This document shows positions 1-11,900 of a stretch of DNA of 64,000 nucleotides, piece by piece. The number at the start of each line of letters is the position of its first letter. Positions within the stretch are counted from its first letter, which is position 1. The position numbers were made by a program, and so were the translations under genes. The DNA is taken from contig CM030932.1 in NCBI GenBank assembly GCA_018136815.1, positions 2,254,234-2,318,233 on the forward strand. The letters run 5' to 3'. This DNA is from Isochrysis galbana (taxonomy: Eukaryota; Haptophyta; Isochrysidales; Isochrysidaceae). The notes under the pieces are model-generated. The model was not told where the DNA came from. It made no database searches and saw only the letters and a list, made by a program, of their open reading frames with translations.

Positions 1-49
1 CCCCCTTCTCCGCGCTCTCTCTCCCCTCGCTCCTGCAGGCACGCGCGAT

Positions 50-446
50 GGCGCGCCTGCGGCAGGCCTGCAGCTCTCCCTGGCGAGCCCTGGAGGCTCC
101 TAGAGGCCAGCTCTGGGGGCAGAGGAGGCTGGGGCTGGGCCCTGGCCTCCCCTGCCTCTCCCTCGCTGGCGCTCCTGAGCCTCTGGGGCCCCCAATCTGC
201 ACCTGTCTGCCTGTCGACCAAGGGGGGGAGGGGGGGTTGGAGCGATGGGCTGGCCACGACAGGCCAGGACGCGCGAGGCAGGCGAGCCTGCCAGGGAGAG
301 AGTGGGTCAGTAGGGCACAGTGGCCTCCTGGCAAGCCATCAGGCGTGCCAGGAGAATGGGTGGTTCCTCCCCCATGGCAGGGGAGGAGTGGAGAGGGGGG
401 GGGGGGCTCGTGCCCCCCCATGTGTCAACCAAGTATAAACTTAGTT
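50..446 (+). repeat. Element A fragment with terminal hairpin
   Basis: GC-rich dispersed repeat. The segment at 118-180 (GGGGCAGAGGAGGCTGGGG and onward through the CTCCCTCGCTGGC motif) recurs, diverged, near 20.9, 31.55, 42.1, 48.3 and 59.85 kb. The right end reads CTCGTGCCCCCCCATG and is followed at 427-446 by an imperfect hairpin (AACCAAG, six-base loop, CTTAGTT). A second similar end (CATGTGAGCCACG...CTTAGTTGAG) lies at about 536-564. A 142-codon ORF at 48-476 comes from the repeat and has no protein-like features, so I treat the unit as non-coding. Confidence 0.7.
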
Positions 447-689
447 GAGATGGTCATATTTTACCCCTACCCCTAATAAAAAACCCTGTTTCTGTTTGAC
501 CTTGACCGCCCCGCCATCTGCCATCTACATCTACCATGTGAGCCACGTTATAAACTTAGTTGAGTAGGTGGAGCAATAGCAATAGAGTTCGCAACAGTTT
601 GACGCCCGAAATAGAAATCAAAGTTTTGCGAAGAACTCTTATGGCGCCCTTACGGATTTGCCGATGAGTACCGTCCAACTGCCGCGAGA

Positions 690-932
690 GTGGACTATTT
701 TTGCTCATTGTGATTGTGGTCTAAGAATAGTTGATGAGCGCGGCGTGAGTGGTCTATTTCTCTTCATTCGGATTGCGTTCTAAGAATAATTGATGCGCGT
801 GGCGTGAGTCGTCTATTTATGCTCATAGTGATGGTATCTTAGAATAGTTAAATAGTTGATGAGCGTGGCGTGAGTCGTCTATTTTTGTTGATCTGGAGTA
901 CGGTCTAAGAATAGTTGACGAGCGCCGCGTGA
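690..932 (+). repeat. 59-bp minisatellite, four units
   Basis: Four head-to-tail units at 690-748, 749-807, 808-873 and 874-932. Each runs from GTsGwCTATTT to GAGCGyGGCGTGA and shares the core CTAAGAATAGTTGA. Units 1, 2 and 4 are exactly 59 bp; unit 3 is 66 bp because of a 7-bp insertion (TAAATAG). The units are about 75-85% alike by eye, so the array is old. No reading frame runs through it. A (GA)n run follows at about 942-966. Confidence 0.85.
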
Positions 933-1149
933 GAGAAAGGGAAAGATGGAGAGAGAGAGAGAGAGAGTTGTGAGTATGACACGAGCGAGGCGGGAGGCCC
1001 CTCGGTGATTCTTTAATCGTTTGTTGCGTTTTTATTCGCTCTCGTTGTCGGCATTCTGTGGTGAGGCATCTCGCACTTGATCCGTCCGTCCGCACCTCTC
1101 CCAGAATTACTTTTCTTTATCCGACTCGATTTATTCTGTCTCTGCAGGG

Positions 1150-1626
1150 TCATCCTTGAGCCTCCTCGAACCGCAGCCACCCTCTCTTCCGCCCCTCCCC
1201 CCTCCCCCCTCCCTGCCCTCCCGTTCTCTCTCCCTCCCCTTCCCCCGCCGGGCGCTGCCCTGCATGCCCTCCCTCCCTCCCCTCTCCCCTTTGCTCCGCC
1301 TGGTCGGCCCCACCCTCTCCCTCTCCCTCCTCTCCCTCGCCCACCCCCTGTCCTCTCTCTCACTCTCTCTCGCTTCTCTCTCCTCTCGCTCATCTCCCAC
1401 TCCTCTCTCTCCTCTCTCCCCTCTCTCCCCTCTCTCCTCTCTCGCTCCTCTCTCTTCTCCCTCTCTCCCCTCTCCTCTCTCCTCTCTCCCCTCTGCTCCC
1501 TCCCTCCCTCTCTCCCCTCGCCTCTCTCCCTCTCCCTTTCTCCCCTCCCCACGCTCAGCCTCTCTCTCCCCCGCCGTCTCTCCTGCCTCTCCCGCGCTCT
1601 CCCCTCTCCCTCTTCTCTCTGGGCAG
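1150..1626 (+). promoter_or_regulatory. Sense-strand C/T tract upstream of TMEM104-like gene
   Basis: Almost pure pyrimidine on the + strand, ending in TTCTCTCTGGGCAG at 1613-1626, a good splice-acceptor sequence. It is either the polypyrimidine part of an intron or a promoter/5'-leader tract like those before other genes in this window. Long ORFs on both strands here encode only Ser/Leu/Pro or Arg/Glu repeats and are artefacts of base composition. Confidence 0.6.
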
Positions 1627-4128
1627 GCTGTGGCGGCCCTAGGCGACCCACGGGTGCGGCGCGAGGGCTGGGCACAGCGGGACGACGCCGGCTCTACCTC
1701 ACACTCCACCCCCCCCGCTGGCTCCTCGCCGCCGCCGCCGCTTGGCCTTGCTGCCAGCTTGCTTCTCTTCCTCCTCCTCTCTTCCCTCTCGCTACTCGCC
1801 TGCTCTTACCTGCTCGAGGTAGGCGACCGCGCGAACGCGATCCAAAACGCGCTTGGCCGCCCACGCCGGCTCGTGCTTCACGCCGACGGCTCTACCTCGG
1901 CGCTGCCATCACCGCTCCATTTTTGTCGGCGCCAGCCATCTGCGCCATTCGCCGGCCAGACGCTCGCTACGCTTCGCGAGCCGCTGCTTCATGCCGAGCG
2001 CGACGAGCGTCTTGACGAGGCCCCGGCGACACTTGAGGACGACGAGGCCGGCTCACACCAACGGCAGCTCGACGAGTACCGCGCTGCCTATCGCTCGTGG
2101 CGCCAGGGCGGCCACTGCGGCGCGCGTGACTCGGAGCTCCGAAAGCTGCGCCCGCTACTGCGATACGAAGCGGGCCTCCACCGCAAGCTGCTGCCACTCC
2201 AGCTGCTGCCACCCCCGCGCCGGCCGCGAGTGCCACGCCCTGGTCGGCACGCCGGGCAGTGGGCTGGCACACCTCGACTTTCCACGGCGCTCTCGTGCAA
2301 GTCACTCGAGGGGATGCTCACGGCGGCGGGTGGTGGTGCAGCTGCGGCGGCCACGCTCTCCGCCAACGGCAGCGCGCCGGCGCCGGCTGCGCTCCCGCAA
2401 TCGGGCTCCTTCTCCGTCGACCTCAAGCTGGCGCTCGAGCGCTTGCGCCAACCCTCGTGCCGCGCGCTTTCTGAGGCCGGCAGCGCCGCCGACGAACCGG
2501 GCGGCGACTCGAGCGCCGTGCTCAGCTCCGAAGCAAGCGATGGCTCCGCCACGCCCATGCTCGATATGTGGACCATCCCGCGGCTCGGCGACATGTACGT
2601 CGACTCGCCGCCATCGACACCCTCCATCTTCCGCGCGTGCCGCGGCGAGACGGGGCTCTACTCGCCTGGCCGCTCAGCCGGCTCCCTCACACCCGGCTCG
2701 TCGGCAGCGCCCTCGCCCAAGAGTGGTGGCGCACGAGGGATTCCCGGCTTGGCGGCGGGCCCCCACCCGCTAGCCGGCGGCGTCCGTGCCGTTACGCCGC
2801 CCGGCCCTACACAAAGCGGGTGCTCCGTCGCGCTCCGCTCCGGCGCGCCCACCCACGCGTGGGTCACGCACGTCGCCAGGGAAGAGGGTGATGGCCCGGC
2901 CGCTGCGCCACCTCCGCCGCCCGGCCTGCCCTCCGGTGCGCATACCTCGCCCGGGCGCACGCACCCTTCTGACGCGCCCGACTGGTCAGTGCCGCCTATC
3001 GCGAGCCTTGAAGTAGCACAGCTCTGCACAGTCTTCCTCGGCAATCGAGCGCGCACCGTCTGGATTGTCAGCGTGTGCACACTTCACTTGTGCGCCATGT
3101 GGCTGTGTGTGGCTGTGTGGCTGGCCACCATGCATGGTGTGCTTGCAGGCGATGCGGATGCCGGCGAGCTAGAGGGCGACGCCTCCCGCGAAGGACGCTC
3201 GCCGCTGCTCCTGCTGCTCTGCGCGGCCGTGCTCGTGCCTGCCTCGACGATCGGAGGCTCAGGCCGCCTGCAACCGCCCCTCGCCGCCGCCGCCGCCGCA
3301 ACTGCCGTGCTGATGATCGGCCTCCTCGCGTGGTCACTCGCCGTTGGCGAGCGCGCGAATGGCGCCGTCGCTGCAGCCGTGCTACGCGTGTTTGATGGCC
3401 CGCCCCCATCCCATGGTTCGCCCGGTCGCGCACGCCTCGCGCGCTCGTCCGCCGCTCTTGTCTTCCCGCATGCCATCCAGCAATCCATCCCCGCGCTCCG
3501 CCGTGCAACCGCCGGCTGCGCTACTAGTGCATGCCGCACCATCCAGCTTGCGCTTGGCCTGAGCGCCGCGCTGAGCATGCTTCTTGGTGGCCTCGCCGTC
3601 GCTCGCTTCGGTGAGGCCACACTCCCGTTGGTCACGATGCACTTCCATCATCTACACGCCGCGCCGCCAGAGGCACCCACGCCCATCTGGGCGAGGGTGG
3701 TCGGCGCATGGATTGTCTTGTTCCCCATACTCGTGGCGACAGCTGCGTTCCCCCTCTTCAATGGCGTGCTCGCCGCCAACCTCGCCGCGGTACTCCCCGG
3801 CCACTTCGGCTCGCGTCGCCTCGCTGCGCCCCTGTGCGCGCTGCCACCACTTGTGGGTGCTGCACTACTCGATGACGTGCCCACACTTCTCGCGCTCTGC
3901 GGGCTGCCCAGTTTCGTCATCGTCTTCCTCATCCCCGCCGCGCTGCAGCACGCCTCACTCCGCGCCTCGGTGCTCAAGTGGGGTGAGGCGGGCCGGCGCA
4001 CACCCCACTCTACCCTGCTTTCTGGCCACGTGCCCGTCCTCGGCCTGCTCGGCATTGTAGGAGTGGCCTTCGCCGCCGTGATCTTGGGGCTGCTTGCGGG
4101 CCTCACCGCCCCGCGTGCGCTGGGTTGA
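1627..4128 (+). CDS. TMEM104: TMEM104-like amino acid/auxin permease family membrane protein, 5' end missing
   Basis: Open frame of about 833 codons ending in TGA at 4126-4128. A first hydrophobic helix (ASLLLFLLLSSLSLLACSYL, near 1755) is followed by a long Ser/Pro/Gly-rich loop (about 1850-3000). The membrane core then begins EVAQLCTVFLGNRARTV and has about eight further hydrophobic segments. Order and spacing fit TMEM104 (AAAP superfamily): the conserved E-GQ-FF stretch before helix 3, PHAIQQSIPAL where TMEM104 has its QHSLPSL motif, and FPLFNGVLAANL where it has the FPI...LRNN motif. The family's first helix, with its GTGA motif, is not visible, so an upstream exon is missing or unrecognised. 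No suitable in-frame ATG lies between 1627 and 2313, so the start given is only a splice-acceptor guess. In animals the family sits in endomembranes; the substrate is unknown. The expanded loop is the unusual part. Confidence 0.6.
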   Translation, partial: AVAALGDPRVRREGWAQRDDAGSTSHSTPPAGSSPPPPLGLAASLLLFLLLSSLSLLACSYLLEVGDRANAIQNALGRPRRLVLHADGSTSALPSPLHFCRRQPSAPFAGQTLATLREPLLHAERDERLDEAPATLEDDEAGSHQRQLDEYRAAYRSWRQGGHCGARDSELRKLRPLLRYEAGLHRKLLPLQLLPPPRRPRVPRPGRHAGQWAGTPRLSTALSCKSLEGMLTAAGGGAAAAATLSANGSAPAPAALPQSGSFSVDLKLALERLRQPSCRALSEAGSAADEPGGDSSAVLSSEASDGSATPMLDMWTIPRLGDMYVDSPPSTPSIFRACRGETGLYSPGRSAGSLTPGSSAAPSPKSGGARGIPGLAAGPHPLAGGVRAVTPPGPTQSGCSVALRSGAPTHAWVTHVAREEGDGPAAAPPPPPGLPSGAHTSPGRTHPSDAPDWSVPPIASLEVAQLCTVFLGNRARTVWIVSVCTLHLCAMWLCVAVWLATMHGVLAGDADAGELEGDASREGRSPLLLLLCAAVLVPASTIGGSGRLQPPLAAAAAATAVLMIGLLAWSLAVGERANGAVAAAVLRVFDGPPPSHGSPGRARLARSSAALVFPHAIQQSIPALRRATAGCATSACRTIQLALGLSAALSMLLGGLAVARFGEATLPLVTMHFHHLHAAPPEAPTPIWARVVGAWIVLFPILVATAAFPLFNGVLAANLAAVLPGHFGSRRLAAPLCALPPLVGAALLDDVPTLLALCGLPSFVIVFLIPAALQHASLRASVLKWGEAGRRTPHSTLLSGHVPVLGLLGIVGVAFAAVILGLLAGLTAPRALG

Positions 4129-5960
4129 TCTCGCCTGCGTGCTGTGCCGTGTCGCCTCGAAGCCACCCATGCGCGCCGACCGCCACACGCCCATTGCGCC
4201 CTATCTTCACCGCCACTCGTGCCGAGCCACCTAAGCGGTGCGTGCGAGTTCGCCAGCTTGCGTCGCGTGCACGCTTGTCCCTACCCTCTCCCGCCCCACT
4301 CCATGCTCTGAGGCCTGCCGACTACGATTTGCACCTGACGGCACGTTGCACCCCCAGCGACGGATGCCGCCGCTGCGCAAAGCGCCTGTATCAGGATGAA
4401 GTCAACTATTGCGACAGGACCTAGCACTCAGCCTAATCGCGCCCGCCCGCCCATTCTTCCCGTGATGCCGAATCGATGTGCGAGCAGGCGGCTCGTATAT
4501 TCCTCTTCTGTCGCTACAGTTGCCGCCCGTAGGCGGCTACATAGCGCTCTTCAACGCGCCCAACAACCACAACATCACGCGTGCTCCGCGCCACCATCGT
4601 CGTGCTACATTACCGCTCTGCCAAATCGTGTGTTGCGGGGAGAGTGTTTGCCTTAGACATCGAACCTGTGACGCGACTTATGAGGGAAAGCGAATCATAG
4701 TCAAGGCCACGACTTGTAACGACTTGACACAACATGACAAAATATCTGCAGATTCGACGAGGTGGTTCCCCACGATGGTGGACGCGTTGGCAATGCCGCA
4801 GACTAATGTGGTATTTCAAAGTGGCGCCATAGAAAATCAAAGTGGCGCAACGGCAGATCAAAGTGGCGTTAGATTTGCGTCGGGTTGTGTTAGATTGCGC
4901 GAGGTGGGAAGGGGCGGTGGGTCTGGTACCATGAATCCCGGGTGGGCGGCGTATACCTCGGGCGGCGGGTCGGCGCAGGGGGGTCGGGTACCACTATCAA
5001 CGAGGTAGAGGTAGCATTTTTGCCCTACCAACTTGATCAAACAACATAGTCTTGAAGGCTCCGGAGCCCCCCCTGCCCTTGCTCACATCCTTGACAAGCA
5101 CTGAACGAACTTGAACTTGCAAAGCTCGCAACAAAATCCTGCGCTTGTCCCATGTGGATGCAAGGCGTGCATTCTCAAGCTCCAAGCCGAGGGGAGATGG
5201 TGCCAAATGGAGGCAAACGACCGGCTGCAGTAGCTTGCTTGCCTGTGAGGGCGTGAGCGGGCGCCAGGGCGTACGATGCCAGGCGTGCCTACATGGGAGG
5301 GTCTTGGCCAGCGGTGTGTGCTGAGCTTGCATATGAGGTATGTCAAGAAGGTAGGTGGTTCCCCCCCCACAACAAGGGATGAACGAAGAGAGGGGGGCCT
5401 CGTGCCTCATGACCATGATCGAACCAGTGGTAGAGGTTATAATTATAAGTTCTCAGTTGGCGTTATATAACTTAACGGAGTGAGCGACCGGGCTTTCTTT
5501 GGAATGCAGGCGCAGGCGCTTAGAGGTAAGCATGAGCACGGTTAAAGTAGGACGATAAGGCTACTAAAGCTGAATAGAGGCACACAGCACATCCAACATG
5601 TGCCTCGTTAGGCCTTCATTCACACAAACGACACAGCATGACGAAGGACAGACAACGGATGGCTGGACGGACCGACGTCGTCTCGTGAGTGCACAAACGC
5701 ACGAGTTCGTTGCATGGCAAAATTAGACTTCTACTTCCACTAGCATACAAATATATAGACTCTTACCATAGATGAAAGAAATGAGAGAGCAGATCGAAGA
5801 GCGGCGGCTCTCTGGGCCAACCGTCGCAGATGATTCAGCTTGAGCTAGAAGATATGAGCTTTATGGCCTTCTGGATCCACGCGAGCGGCAACAACACGTT
5901 GTGCAGAAAGGGGTGGTGGGCGGTAGGGAAGGGGGTGGCGGAGTTGAGGGGAGGGCGCTC
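4129..5960. other. Intergenic DNA between convergent genes
   Basis: No convincing gene. It holds the 3' flanks of the convergent TMEM104-like (+) and DNMT5 (-) genes, a short triplicated motif TCAAAGTGGCG at about 4817-4867, and at about 5385-5460 a diverged element-A end (GGCCTCGTGCC...CATG). At about 5476-5495 there is GAGTGAGCGACCGGGCT, a variant of a terminal motif also seen near 52.9, 53.1 and 57.2 kb. The ORFs here (at most 176 codons) show no family features. Confidence 0.5.
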
Positions 5961-8900
5961 TCAGGCGAGTGGCGCCACGTCCTCGCCGTCGACTGCGTTG
6001 CCGATCAGCGCCTCGGCGTCCGCACGGCGAGCACGGAAGATCTCCGTGTCGATGGTCGCGTCGACAACGAACCGGTAGATCTGGACGGTGCGAGACTGGC
6101 CGTAGCGGCGCACGCGGCCGACGGCCTGCGTGTCGCACGAGTCGAACTCCTGCTGCGAACCGACGAGCAGCGGGTGGAGGAAGATGCAATGCGACGCGGC
6201 GGTTAGGTTGGCGCCGGCGGCCGACTCGTCGCGCAGATTGAGGAGGAGCACACGAGGCTGGCCCTTGGCGAGCTCCGTCTGTTGGAAGGCCTCGATTGTG
6301 GCTGAGCGCTGGTTGGGCGTGCCCTTGAGGAGCGCCACCTTGATGCCGGCAGCTTGCAGAGCCTCTTGCACCTTGACGAGCAAGTCGGGGAACTGCACGA
6401 AAACGAGCACGCGCTCATCCTTGGGCACACGCGCAATGAGCTTGGCCACTGCCGACAGCTTGGCGCCGAATGCGCCGCCTGAGCGCGAGGCCGCCTCGCG
6501 GCCGAGGTCGGACACCCGCACCACGCAGCCAGCACGGGCCACCGCCTTGCAGCCCTCGTGCGGGCACTCCTGCCGGTCGGCCGCCTCAAGCATCGCTGTG
6601 AGCGGCCCGGCGTGGCCGCAGCAAGAGAGCAGGCCGAGCGACTCGGCAGGTTGGCCAGCGGCGAGGCCAGGGAGCTCATGCCCGTGCTGGACGGTGCGCA
6701 CAGCTTCGAAAAACCGGAGGGAGCGAACGCGCCCGGTCAGCTCCTTCTGCAGCCGCCGGAGCAAGTGTACTTGGTCCCGCACCCACGCCATCTTGTCCTT
6801 GAAGGTCTTCTCCTCTGATGGCAACGATACCTTGGTCTTAGGCCTTTTCAGCCCCGCCGCCACGAGCCGCGCCATGCGCTCGGTGGCCTCGATGTCACCA
6901 CAGTCAGCAATTTCCTTGGTCTGCCAGTCGTGGAAGTGGTTGCGCGGCATGGCCCGGAGCTCGATCTGCTTTTGGTCGAGCTTGGCCTTCGGGTGTTTCT
7001 CCTCGAAGAGTGCGATGGCGTCGCGCGCGTAAGCCGTCTGGCGCTCGATCTCTTCTTCGCACAGCGTGCGCTGCTTGGTGCGCGTGGCGACGATGGCGTC
7101 GCATGCGGCAGCCGCCGACTGAGCGCGGCCTGCCATGTCGAAGTGAGCGCAGCGCTTGAGTAGCGCCTCCTCGGGGGAGGAGGAGCCGCCGAGCACCTGT
7201 GCCAGCCGCGCCTCGCGGTCATTCTCCGACTTACACTTGGACTTGATGGTCTTGTGCGAGTTTTTCATGTCAAGCGCCTCGAGGTGGTTCTTGAGCTCGA
7301 CGTACAGCGCGCGCTCTGAGGGCGGGAGCGAGACGAGTGCTGCCTGCTCGCGCCACGGAATCTCGTCAATCTCGGCGACGTTCTGCCGCACAAAGCGGTC
7401 CAGAAAACTCTGTGCAATAGCGTGGCGCGTCGCGTGCCAGGCGGGTGTGTGCACTTCCTTGAAGTACTGGAAGCGCTCGAGCGCGGACTGCTCCTTGCGG
7501 TCAGCCTTGGAGAGCTCAGACGCGTCGGCGGAGCCGAGCCGCAGGCCGAGCCATTGGGCCGTCTCGGCCACGGCCGCAAAACCCGACACGTCCGGTGTGC
7601 CTGAGAGCACCCAGCGGGAGGCCGCCTTGACGCCGTGCACGATGGCGACGTGGTCGCGTTCCTTGTTGTAGGTGAACTCGTCGATGACAAGGCGATTCCA
7701 ATAGAACATCTCAAGCGGTGCTGCCGTCATGTGGCGCCAATCCTTGGAGCAACGCGTGCCGAACAGGCCCCAAGGGTCCCGCTCCTCCACCTTGGAGCCC
7801 TTGACGCCCGCTGTCCGGCCTGAGCCACGCTTACGCTTAGGCTTGGACGCCTCCTCCTCGGACTCGTCGTCCTCAAGGTCGGAGGATGAACCCTCCTCCC
7901 CATCGGAGGCTTCGAACTCGTCGTCCGATTCGGATGGCGCAACCACACGCTTGCGGCCGCTGCTCACTCGTGTGGCAGAAGCACGCTTGGGTGCCTTGGC
8001 TGATGGCTCGCCGTCCGTCTCGTCGTCGGATATGACCATCGGCTCGGCTTTGGGCCTCTTCTTGGCCGCAGTAGCCTGCTTCTTCTCGGCCGCGTACGTC
8101 GCCTTCTTGCCCTTTGGCGCCGCCGCCATCTCCATAGAGTCGAGAACACGCCCGGCGCTCACGCGGTTCGCAGTGTTGCCCAGGGAGCGGCCGACGTGGC
8201 TCGCGCTGCCGCGCCGAGCGGCAGCCCGACGCTCGCGGCCCTCCTGGATACGCTCGCGCACAGCCGCGGTGTCGCCACTCTTGATGAGCTGCACAGTGTC
8301 GCGCAGCCCGCTCATCGCCTCGTCGTACGCCTGCGTGAAGTGGCGGATGGACGACTTGGATGGCAGCCGGTCGCTAGCCGCCAGGCCTGCGAGCCGCTCG
8401 AAGTAGAGGTCATTGCGAAGCACGGTGATGGCACACACGACCACATCGGCCGTCTGCAGGTCCTTGATCGAGTACTTATTGATGTCGGACATCGTGGCAA
8501 TGACGAGCGTCTTGAGCGCACCGCCGGTGAAGCGGGTTACCTCCGATGGCCACTGCTTGAGCAGGTGCGAGGGCGCGAGGACGAGCGTCGCCTTGAGCGA
8601 GTGGTACCCCTCGGGACGCAGCGGGGGTGGCGGCGGCAGCGGCACACGTGGCATCGAGTCAATGAGGGCGACCGTGATGACGGTCTTGCCGTAGCCCACC
8701 TCGTCGGCCAACACGCCGCCGCGGACGTGGCGCGGCACGCGCGAGCGCGCCTCGAGTCGCCAGCCGAGCGCCGGAAGCGTTGCTTCGGCTACCTCTTGCT
8801 CAACGAACGGCGGCGCATCCTCCGCCTCCTGCCGCAGCATCCATGAGAGGGAACGCTGCTGCTCAGGTCGGAGCGGTAGCACGCGGCCCAACCGGCCCTT

Positions 8901-11900
8901 GAAAGTGCAAAAGTGCGGCGGTTGCTCTGCAGCCGGGTCCGTCTTGTTGGAGCTGAGGCGGAGCGGCGGCCGCGCCTCGCGCGCGTCCGAGTGCGGCACC
9001 ACGCGCCAGTCGAGCGTCGCCGCGCTGGCGTCCCCGCCCGTCGGCATCAACGCCAGCGCGCGCATGGCGAGAGCCATTGGGTTGACGCTCACTTCGATCG
9101 AGCCCACCATCGAGCCGCTCTTCCTCTTATCGGCGCGCAGCGACACGCCAAACGGAGCGGGGCGGCGCTTGAGCGCCTGTTCGTACGCGCCAGCCTGAAC
9201 TGGGTCCTCGAGGGCGGTGACCTGTCCGCGCGCGTTGGCCACCCACCGAAGGCGGGGCATGGAGGGCGCGCTCGCCTCGCAAGGCGAGATGCCGCTACCC
9301 CACCGCTCGAGCGCCACGACCGCGTCGAGGCCGGCCCACTCGCGCACCATGTCGGGCAGCGTCAGCCTCTCTGTGATCCACGCGATCGACTCGAAGCGCT
9401 TCTTCGACTTGCACACGGGTACGCGGCCCCACTCGCCGAGCGGCCAGCCGGCGGCCGCCCCTGCGCCGCTGAGGGGCACATTGCAGCGCAGCAGCGGCAC
9501 CGCTGGTGGCGCCTCCGTTGCGTCGGTATGCAGGCGGATGTGCGGCGGCTCGGAGGGTGACGCCACCGTTGCGCCGGGGAACGAGGTCGAGCATAGCGCC
9601 AGCGAGTCGACAGCCACCCACGAGCCGCGCACGAGGCACGAGACGTGTTCAACTCGCTTGCTTGGTGGCGGTTTGGGCGTCTTGCCGACGCCGCGCTTGG
9701 ACCAGGGCCGCCACACCGGGTCGAGCGTGCCCAGCGTTTGGCGCACGGTGCCGTAGCCGACACGGCCGGCGCTGCGCGCGAAGACAACATGGTCGCCCTC
9801 GGCCGGACCAGTGCGCTCCGGGTCGAGGAAGAGGTAGAGCGTTGGCCCACCAGAGCTCACACGCTTGTGGAGGCAATTCATTGCGCCGCCGCAGCGCTCA
9901 AGTAGTTCGTATTCGCCGCGCACGTCAACATCAAAGAGCTTGGCGTCCGCATCGCTGGCGTGCACCTTCCACCGGCCGAAGCGGGTCGATTCCTTCCACT
10001 CTGCCTCCAGGCCGATAGACGCCTGCCACGACTCGATCGCATCGCCGATCGATGAAATTGTGAGCAATACCTCGCGCACGGAGGGCAGACAGATCTCCCA
10101 TCGGCCCTCGAGAAGGCTGGCGGCGTTCGGCGCGACGCGCATTCGCGCGACAGGCTGCTGTAGCAACTCGCGTAGCACGCCGCGCGACGTCGGCGCCTTG
10201 GCATACGCGAGCCACTCGGCGCCGTCAGAGCGGAGTACAAGCAGCAGCCGGCCAACGTCCGAGCCGTATTCGACGGTCCACTCTTCGCCGCGCGTGGCTG
10301 TCTTGAAGGTGAGGCGTGCCTTCTCCATCTCGACCACTGCGGCCAGCCACGACGACCAGAGCGAGTCGTCGCCCGAGGCGGCGCTCGATTTTTTACGCGC
10401 GGGCGTGGCGGGCGGCGCCACCTCCGCCTGTTGTTCGGCGAGTCGCTTGGGCTCAAGCGGCGGCCGCTCAGCAGCGGCCGGTTTGCCAACGAAGCGGTCC
10501 AAGGGGCCCGGCTTGGCCGGGCGCTCGCAGGGCGTGTCGTCTTCATCATCCTCGTGGCGCACCGCTTGGACGGGCGAGAGCAGCTTCTCAGCCACGTCAC
10601 CAGGCAGTAGCGCTCCAGCCGGACGCATGTCGCGCGCGGCCACGAGGCCGTCGAGCGAGACGCACATCGGGATGGCGGCCGCCAGCTTGCCCTCAAAGTC
10701 GTGCGGTGCAAGCCGGGCGTCTCTGACCGGCTTCATATCCACGTGCTCGGGCCACGCGAGGCAGCACGCGCGTGACGCCGTCGCGCCGCACTTGGAGCAA
10801 CGGACGATGTCGGGCGCGACGCCCGTGCGCCCCTCCGAAGGGCACATGCGCGCCGAGCCTGCGGCGAGTGTGAGCAATTCGGCCAGTGGGACGCTGAGCG
10901 GCTTGGCCTCCAACTCGAGCGGCGACGTGCTGAGCGGCATCTCGTCGGCGGCGTCCTGAGCCACGGCAGCAGTCTCGCCCTCGCCGATGCCTGTTGAGGT
11001 GAGCAGGCCGCCTTCTCCCGCAGCGTCGGGCGCGGGCGCCTCGAACGCGATGAGGCTGTCGCGCGCGAGGAGCAATGCGGAGAGGATGCAAGTGCCCACG
11101 ATGGTGGAGGACATCGCGTTGCCTGCCAGATCGGCCATCTGGTCGTTGTTCTCGCGCGTGAGCAGCAGGTCATCGATTGGAATGCCCTGGAGCGCGAGCA
11201 CCTCGGGGCCGACGATGGGTCCGCCACGGTTCGTCAGGTAGGGCACCATGTTCGGCGTGAGGCACGGGCAGAGGCCGGGTCGGACGGCGCCCGTCGATCG
11301 GTCGACGTTTTGAGAAAGGTTCCACACGAGAGTTTTGTAATTGGCGTCCTCGCCCTTCGCGGCAAGGCGGAGGAAATTGATGTCCATCAAGTCGAGGACA
11401 CGCTCGACCTGCGTCTTGTACCAGTCGTGCCACGCGAAGTCCGGGCCGGCGCAGTGGCCCTGTGACTCCCACATTGTGAGTGGCCGCTTGGTGCCCAGCT
11501 CTTCTTCGGCGCGTGCGCGTTGGTGGCGCGTCTCGCAGCGGCCCCAGTCGACAACACCGCGCTGCTTGGTGACGTCAGCACAGGAGAGGTCCTCGCGCGC
11601 CGAGTGCACCCGCGGGTCGTCACTCGGCAGCAGGAAGGCTTCAAGAGAGGAGGACGAGGGGCGCGAGAGCTCATTGATTGATGCGTTCCAGCGCGCGAGG
11701 TGCTCGGTATGGAGTGCCTTGCCGGCGGCCTTGCCGGTGGCGGCCTCGCCACCGAGCGCAGCTGCGCGGCGGTTGGGCGCGCGCATGTCGAGCGCGAGGA
11801 GGTACACGCGCGTGCGCGTATGCGGGATGTAGTGGTTCTTGGTGTCGACGCGCGTGAAGACGGCCGAATAGCCCTCCTTTTCGTAGTAGCGCACCATCTG

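Noticed and set aside
1013-2015. Long ORFs on both strands rich in Ser/Leu/Pro or Arg/Glu/Gly
   Set aside because: They lie in a C/T tract; absence of stops in all frames is due to composition, and there is no domain.
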